From contig SKLG01000457.1 in NCBI GenBank assembly GCA_007123335.1, positions 1 to 5,307 on the forward strand: a DNA stretch of 5,307 nucleotides, in the 5' to 3' direction. The DNA comes from Anaerolineae bacterium (lineage in GTDB: Bacteria; Chloroflexota; Anaerolineae; UBA1429). The notes beneath the pieces are model-generated. The model saw nothing but the letters and a program-made list of their open reading frames with translations, did no database searches and had not been told where the DNA came from. Shown here piece after piece: positions 1-5,307 of the stretch. Both the position numbers and the translations under genes were made by a program. Each line of letters begins with the position of its first letter. Position 1 is the stretch's first letter.

Positions 1-240
1 AATGGGGACGACGTGGGCGTGAACTCGTTCCACCATCAGGCCGTGCGCGACCCCGGTGAGGGACTGACTGTGTCTGCGGTAGCCTCTGACGGCGTGGTCG
101 AGGCGTTAGAGCGGGACGCTGCACGAGGCCATGTCCTGGGGGTACAGTGGCATCCCGAGGAGATGGTCGTCGCCGACACGGACGCCGGGGCTCTCGCCCG
201 TCGTCTCTTCCGGCGCTATGTGGAGGTATGCCGCCTCTGA
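1..240 (+). CDS. Peptidase C26 / gamma-glutamyl-GABA hydrolase-like class I glutamine amidotransferase, C-terminal part
   Basis: This is the last 79 codons of a gene that begins before the window; the reading frame is open from base 1 to the TGA at 238-240. The fragment carries two hallmarks of the peptidase C26 branch of class I glutamine amidotransferases: VNSFHHQAV near the start, and GVQWHPE, whose His (codon 151-153) and Glu (157-159) are the last two members of the Cys-His-Glu catalytic triad. The nucleophile Cys would lie upstream, out of view. Members of the family hydrolyse gamma-glutamyl amide bonds in the cytoplasm; the best known, PuuD, releases GABA from gamma-glutamyl-GABA in putrescine breakdown. 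The VNSFHHQAV motif favours the PuuD-like group over GMP synthase or anthranilate synthase subunits, but the true substrate cannot be read from the C-terminus. The family and the partial status are secure. Confidence 0.88.
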   Translation, partial: NGDDVGVNSFHHQAVRDPGEGLTVSAVASDGVVEALERDAARGHVLGVQWHPEEMVVADTDAGALARRLFRRYVEVCRL

Positions 241-319
241 TCTGCTCGACGTCCGGCGCTTGAATTCCTGTACGGTTTGGGTTTTTTCGCCGCGTCATTT
301 TTTGGAGGATAGAACACAG
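241..319 (+). other. Intergenic leader between the C26 hydrolase and the ATPase
   Basis: This 79-base gap is clearly less GC-rich than the genes around it, with T-runs at 282-287 and 298-303. A promoter for the ATPase could sit here, but I see no convincing -35/-10 pair. No GC-rich stem stands directly before either T-run, so it does not look like a classical intrinsic terminator of the upstream gene. The ATPase could therefore be read through from the upstream gene or have its own weak or atypical promoter. Confidence 0.45.
304..309 (+). promoter_or_regulatory. Ribosome binding site of the P-type ATPase
   Basis: GGAGGA lies 10 bases ahead of the ATG at 320. It decides the start: the reading frame stays open upstream to at least 131, but that extension runs through the end of the preceding gene in another frame and lacks family similarity. 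The site follows two six-base T-runs (282-287 and 298-303), so the leader is locally AT-rich. Confidence 0.8.
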
Positions 320-3154
<2,835 letters not shown>

Positions 3155-3155
3155 T

Positions 3156-3190
3156 ACGTGGGCGCGCAGACGTGGGCGCGCCCATGTCTG
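3156..3190 (+). repeat. 12-bp tandem direct repeat overlapping a 24-bp near-palindrome
   Basis: ACGTGGGCGCGC occurs at 3156-3167 and again at 3170-3181, a 14-base period. The second copy is the left arm of an inverted repeat: CAGACGTGGG (3167-3176), loop CGCG, CCCATGTCTG (3181-3190). That is ten pairs with one G-U in RNA. The core TGGGCGCGCCCA is a perfect 12-bp palindrome. In RNA, the first repeat copy could instead pair with 3177-3187 (11 pairs, including one G-U, with a 10-base loop), so two exclusive hairpins are possible. The element begins directly after the ATPase stop and ends 13 bases before the Shine-Dalgarno of the GNAT gene. No T-run follows, so it is not a classical intrinsic terminator. 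It could protect mRNA ends, attenuate, or be a DNA operator. The symmetry is directly visible; its function is inferred. Confidence 0.65.
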
Positions 3191-3203
3191 GGCATCTTGC
3201 ATG

Positions 3204-3209
3204 AGGAGG
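3204..3209 (+). promoter_or_regulatory. Ribosome binding site of the GNAT gene
   Basis: A full-match AGGAGG lies 5 bases before the ATG at 3215. It fixes that ATG as the start rather than the in-frame GTG at 3158, which has no ribosome binding site and sits inside the repeat/hairpin element. Confidence 0.85.
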
Positions 3210-3214
3210 AACCC

Positions 3215-4114
3215 ATGCCGCTCAACCTGATAGAACTCGGCCCCCAGCACCTGCCGGTGATGCTCGACATCCTGGCCCATACGGTATACACGAACTCGCT
3301 CAGCGCCGATTGGCTGCGCTATCGCACCCTGGAGGACCCCTCCTGCCCGGCGGACCTCTCCTTGGTCGCCCAGGAGCATGGTCAGACGGTGGGCGTAATC
3401 GTCACCCGCCTACGAAGCAACGAGGCGGTGGTCAAGATCTTTGCCGTGCACCCCGAACACCGGCGGCAAGGCGTGGCCTCGGCGCTGTTCGATGAACTCG
3501 AGTCGCGGCTGCGGGCGCGACGGGTGAGCAAGGTGACGGTGGGCGCTGTGGGACCCAACTTTTTCGTCCCCGGCGTGGACCTGCGCTCTACCGACGCCAT
3601 CTCCTTCCTGCTGCATCGCGGCTACGACACCGACCGCATTGCACGGGTGGATATGGCCGTGGACCTGGCGCGGGCCGACGTGGATACCTCGGCGGAGGAG
3701 AGCCGCCTTGCCGAGGCGGGGATCGCCGTGCACCGCGCCAAGCGGGAGGAGCTGCCCGCCGTGGCCGAGTTCGCCCTGCGCCACTTTTCCGACGGCTGGC
3801 GTTTTGAGGTGCTCGAGACCGCCCGCTTTGATCCTCCGCCCCTCTTTGTAGCCTGGAAGGGGGCGGAGGTGCTGAGCTTTGGCGCCTATGACGTCACCGG
3901 CCTGACCCGTTTCGGCCCCACCGGCACCCGCCCCGACTATCGTCGGCAGGGCCTGGGCGGCGTGCTGCTCAAGCGTTGCCTGGGCGCGCTGCGCGAGCGC
4001 GGCGAGGCGGTTTGCGAGATCGGCTGGGCCGGCCCCGTCGGCTACTATGCCCGCGCCGTAAACGCCGTGATCCACAAATCGTACTGGAGCTTTACCAAAA
4101 CGCTAGAGATCTAA
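3215..4114 (+). CDS. Tandem GNAT-domain N-acetyltransferase
   Basis: This is a complete 299-residue soluble protein made of two GNAT folds. GNAT enzymes move an acyl group from acetyl-CoA to an amine or similar acceptor. The first domain (about 5-150) has the acetyl-CoA pyrophosphate-binding loop in VHPEHRRQGVASALF (RRQGVA at 83-88), followed by PNFFVPGVD (114-122) and the closing LLHRGYDTD typical of the fold's last strands. The second domain (about 160-299) has TRPDYRRQGLGGVLLKRCL (RRQGLG at 243-248) and ends in VGYYARAVNAVIHKSYWSF, the usual C-terminal helix-strand. Both P-loops match the Q/R-x-x-G-x-G/A consensus, so both may bind CoA. The architecture resembles mycothiol synthase (MshD) in being a duplicated GNAT, but no evidence ties it to that reaction and the acceptor is unknown. 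The gene follows the ATPase by 60 bases on the same strand and could be co-transcribed with it. No signal peptide is seen. Confidence 0.88.
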   Translation: MPLNLIELGPQHLPVMLDILAHTVYTNSLSADWLRYRTLEDPSCPADLSLVAQEHGQTVGVIVTRLRSNEAVVKIFAVHPEHRRQGVASALFDELESRLRARRVSKVTVGAVGPNFFVPGVDLRSTDAISFLLHRGYDTDRIARVDMAVDLARADVDTSAEESRLAEAGIAVHRAKREELPAVAEFALRHFSDGWRFEVLETARFDPPPLFVAWKGAEVLSFGAYDVTGLTRFGPTGTRPDYRRQGLGGVLLKRCLGALRERGEAVCEIGWAGPVGYYARAVNAVIHKSYWSFTKTLEI

Positions 4115-4131
4115 GCCCTACCCACAATGGC

Positions 4132-4161
4132 CTCCCCAAAGGCCCATGTGCCCTTGGGGAG
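4132..4161. terminator. Candidate bidirectional terminator hairpin between convergent genes
   Basis: CTCCCCAA (4132-4139) pairs exactly with TTGGGGAG (4154-4161). Inside it, after one A-C mismatch, GGC (4141-4143) pairs with GCC (4150-4152), leaving a six-base loop. It lies 17 bases after the GNAT stop and 12 bases beyond the stop of the - strand gene, the expected place for a shared terminator. Neither side carries a T-run, so termination may be weak or factor-assisted, or the hairpin may only stabilise 3' ends. Confidence 0.6.
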
Positions 4162-4173
4162 ACGCGTCGCAGG

Positions 4174-5307
4174 TCAGCGCCAAGCGACGGCGTCCTGCAT
4201 GCGGCGCAACCGCAGTAAGAACGAGTCCTCGTTTAGGGTCACCATATCATAGGTGATGGCCTGGCCCTGGGCCACGTCCTGGGTCAGGCGGATGCCATAG
4301 GCCAGCCCCAGCGGGAGCAGGTTCTCCTGGCGGGCCACCGTCGCCTTTTCGCAGTAACCATTCACCGTATAGCCGCCGCTGCCGTCCAGCTCCTCACCGG
4401 CGCGCAGGTCCCTCTTGGCCACGGTGATCACCTCGGCGGTGGGCGTGGGCAGCGGCGAGCCGGTGGCCACGCCCAGCATCGCCGCCTTGAGGATGGTGAT
4501 GGGCGCCTCCACGGCCACCAGATGGTAGGGGCGATACAGTAAAAAGTTGTGCCCATCGCCGCCCGGCTTGAGATAATAGTCGCGCAGGTCCTCCTGGATA
4601 TAGGCGTGGTCGCTGCGAATGACGACGAACACGCCCATGCGCAGCGGATCGGGCAGCATCGTCTCGCCGTCCTCGGCCACGCTGTTGGCCAGCTCCACCA
4701 CGCCATGCTGGCTGAGCAGCCCGCCCTCGCCCCTGAGGCTGAACCGCTTGGGGATATCGTCTAGGTTCACCGAGGGCTCGTGCATGCCGCGCACGTCGGG
4801 CACCAGGCCGGCCATGTTGGCCAGCGCCGTCATCTCGATCTGCGCCTTGGAGCCATCTCTGAACGAATTGAACATCTGGAGGTTGATGGTGCGCCGCTCG
4901 ATCATCTCCTGACTAAAGCCAAAGCGCGCCGGCACCGTGTCGGGCGTGCCGTTGCGGTCGCTGGCATACATGAGGGTGCCCCGTCCGGCGGCGACGACGT
5001 CGAACCCCAGCGCCCGCGCCCAATCGACCATGTTCATCGTCACCCCAGGCTGGTCGCCGTCTACGAGAGAGTAGACCACCCCGGCGCTATCGGCCAGCCG
5101 GCGCAGCATGGCGCCCACGGTGACGTCGGCCTCTACATTGACCATCACCACGTGCTTGCCGTTGAGGATGGCGTCGTGGGCCATCCGCGCGCCCACCTCG
5201 GGGATGCCGGTGGCCTCGACGACCACATCCACCAGCTCGGCGTCGGTGAGCAGCGCGGCGTCCTCGACGATGGTCGGCGCGCCTTCATAGATGGCCTGGT
5301 CGAGATC
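4174..5307 (-). CDS. NAD(P)-dependent oxidoreductase with C-terminal SAF domain (homoserine dehydrogenase-like, COG4091 type), 5'-truncated
   Basis: The frame is open from the right edge to the TGA at 4174-4176, giving 377 visible residues. The N-terminal start, with the glycine-rich nucleotide-binding loop, lies outside the window. What remains begins in the second half of a Rossmann fold (VVVEATG, then NGKHVVMVNVEADVTVG), followed by the family block DGDQPGV (83-89) and GFDVVAAGRGTLM. A central stretch includes SFRDGSKAQIEMTALAN and GLVPDVRGMH, then FLLYRPYHLVAVEAP. The C-terminus is a SAF domain (about 4240-4440) with AKRDLRAGEELDGSGGYTV, ENLLPLGLA and a closing AQGQAITYDMVTL. The order matches the family annotated as predicted homoserine dehydrogenase with SAF domain. 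That family includes Brucella DRL, an alternative 1-deoxy-D-xylulose-5-phosphate reductoisomerase, and other members of unknown substrate, so true homoserine dehydrogenase activity should not be assumed. The gene converges on the GNAT gene across a 59-base gap; its own promoter and operon partners are off the window. Confidence 0.85.
   Translation of the reverse strand, partial: DLDQAIYEGAPTIVEDAALLTDAELVDVVVEATGIPEVGARMAHDAILNGKHVVMVNVEADVTVGAMLRRLADSAGVVYSLVDGDQPGVTMNMVDWARALGFDVVAAGRGTLMYASDRNGTPDTVPARFGFSQEMIERRTINLQMFNSFRDGSKAQIEMTALANMAGLVPDVRGMHEPSVNLDDIPKRFSLRGEGGLLSQHGVVELANSVAEDGETMLPDPLRMGVFVVIRSDHAYIQEDLRDYYLKPGGDGHNFLLYRPYHLVAVEAPITILKAAMLGVATGSPLPTPTAEVITVAKRDLRAGEELDGSGGYTVNGYCEKATVARQENLLPLGLAYGIRLTQDVAQGQAITYDMVTLNEDSFLLRLRRMQDAVAWR

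Noticed and set aside
260..288. TTGAAT followed by a T-rich stretch as a promoter for the ATPase
   Set aside because: The -35-like hexamer has no acceptable -10 at the usual 16-18 base spacing (TTTTTC there), so I do not call it.
254..292. CGGCG...CGCCG flanking a T-run as a terminator of the C26 hydrolase gene
   Set aside because: The stem is only five pairs with a loop of about 29 bases, and the T-run lies inside the loop rather than after the stem.
131..319. A 63-codon N-terminal extension of the ATPase frame, beginning inside the upstream gene
   Set aside because: It overlaps the conserved end of the C26 hydrolase in another frame and has no P-type ATPase similarity. The ATG at 320 has a good GGAGGA and begins the known N-terminal domain.
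3158..3214. Alternative GTG start for the GNAT protein
   Set aside because: It has no ribosome binding site and lies in the repeat/hairpin element; the ATG at 3215 has a perfectly placed AGGAGG.
3410..4075. Open frame on the - strand opposite the GNAT gene (221 codons)
   Set aside because: It has no domain or ribosome binding site and lies opposite a well-supported GNAT protein.
5230..5232. GTG on the - strand as the start of the SAF-domain oxidoreductase
   Set aside because: The frame is open upstream to the window edge with protein-like sequence, and starting here would cut the Rossmann fold in half. The real start is outside the window.

Overview
The window is a GC-rich bacterial segment with dense, short-gapped genes and strong Shine-Dalgarno sequences. 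It holds four protein genes, two of them cut by the window edges, and shows no tRNA, rRNA, CRISPR array, insertion sequence or phage signature. The codon usage and gene types would fit a free-living, high-GC bacterium. I suspect something like Chloroflexota from the overall flavour of the proteins, but nothing here proves a taxon.

Layout on the + strand: (1) bases 1-240 are the 3' end of a class I glutamine-amidotransferase-like hydrolase of the peptidase C26 (gamma-glutamyl-GABA hydrolase) type. (2) After a 79-base gap with T-runs and a clear ribosome binding site comes a complete 944-residue P2A-type cation-transporting ATPase (320-3154), most likely a Ca2+ pump, with every core catalytic motif intact. 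(3) A 60-base intercistronic stretch with a near-perfect palindrome leads into a complete 299-residue protein with two tandem GNAT acetyltransferase domains (3215-4114).

On the - strand, converging on these, is the 3' part of a predicted NAD(P)-dependent oxidoreductase with a C-terminal SAF domain (the 'homoserine dehydrogenase-like' COG4091 family), running from the right edge down to 4174. The 59-base gap between the convergent genes contains a hairpin that could serve as a terminator for both sides.

The ATPase and GNAT genes could be co-transcribed, but no functional link between the four proteins is evident: cation export, acyl transfer, gamma-glutamyl amide hydrolysis and a sugar/amino-acid-type dehydrogenase look like ordinary neighbouring metabolism. 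I found no convincing undescribed system. The points most worth a second look are the mutually exclusive hairpins between the ATPase and GNAT genes, the altered Ca2+ site I in the ATPase, and the unresolved substrate of the SAF-domain oxidoreductase, whose family also includes the alternative DXP reductoisomerase (DRL).
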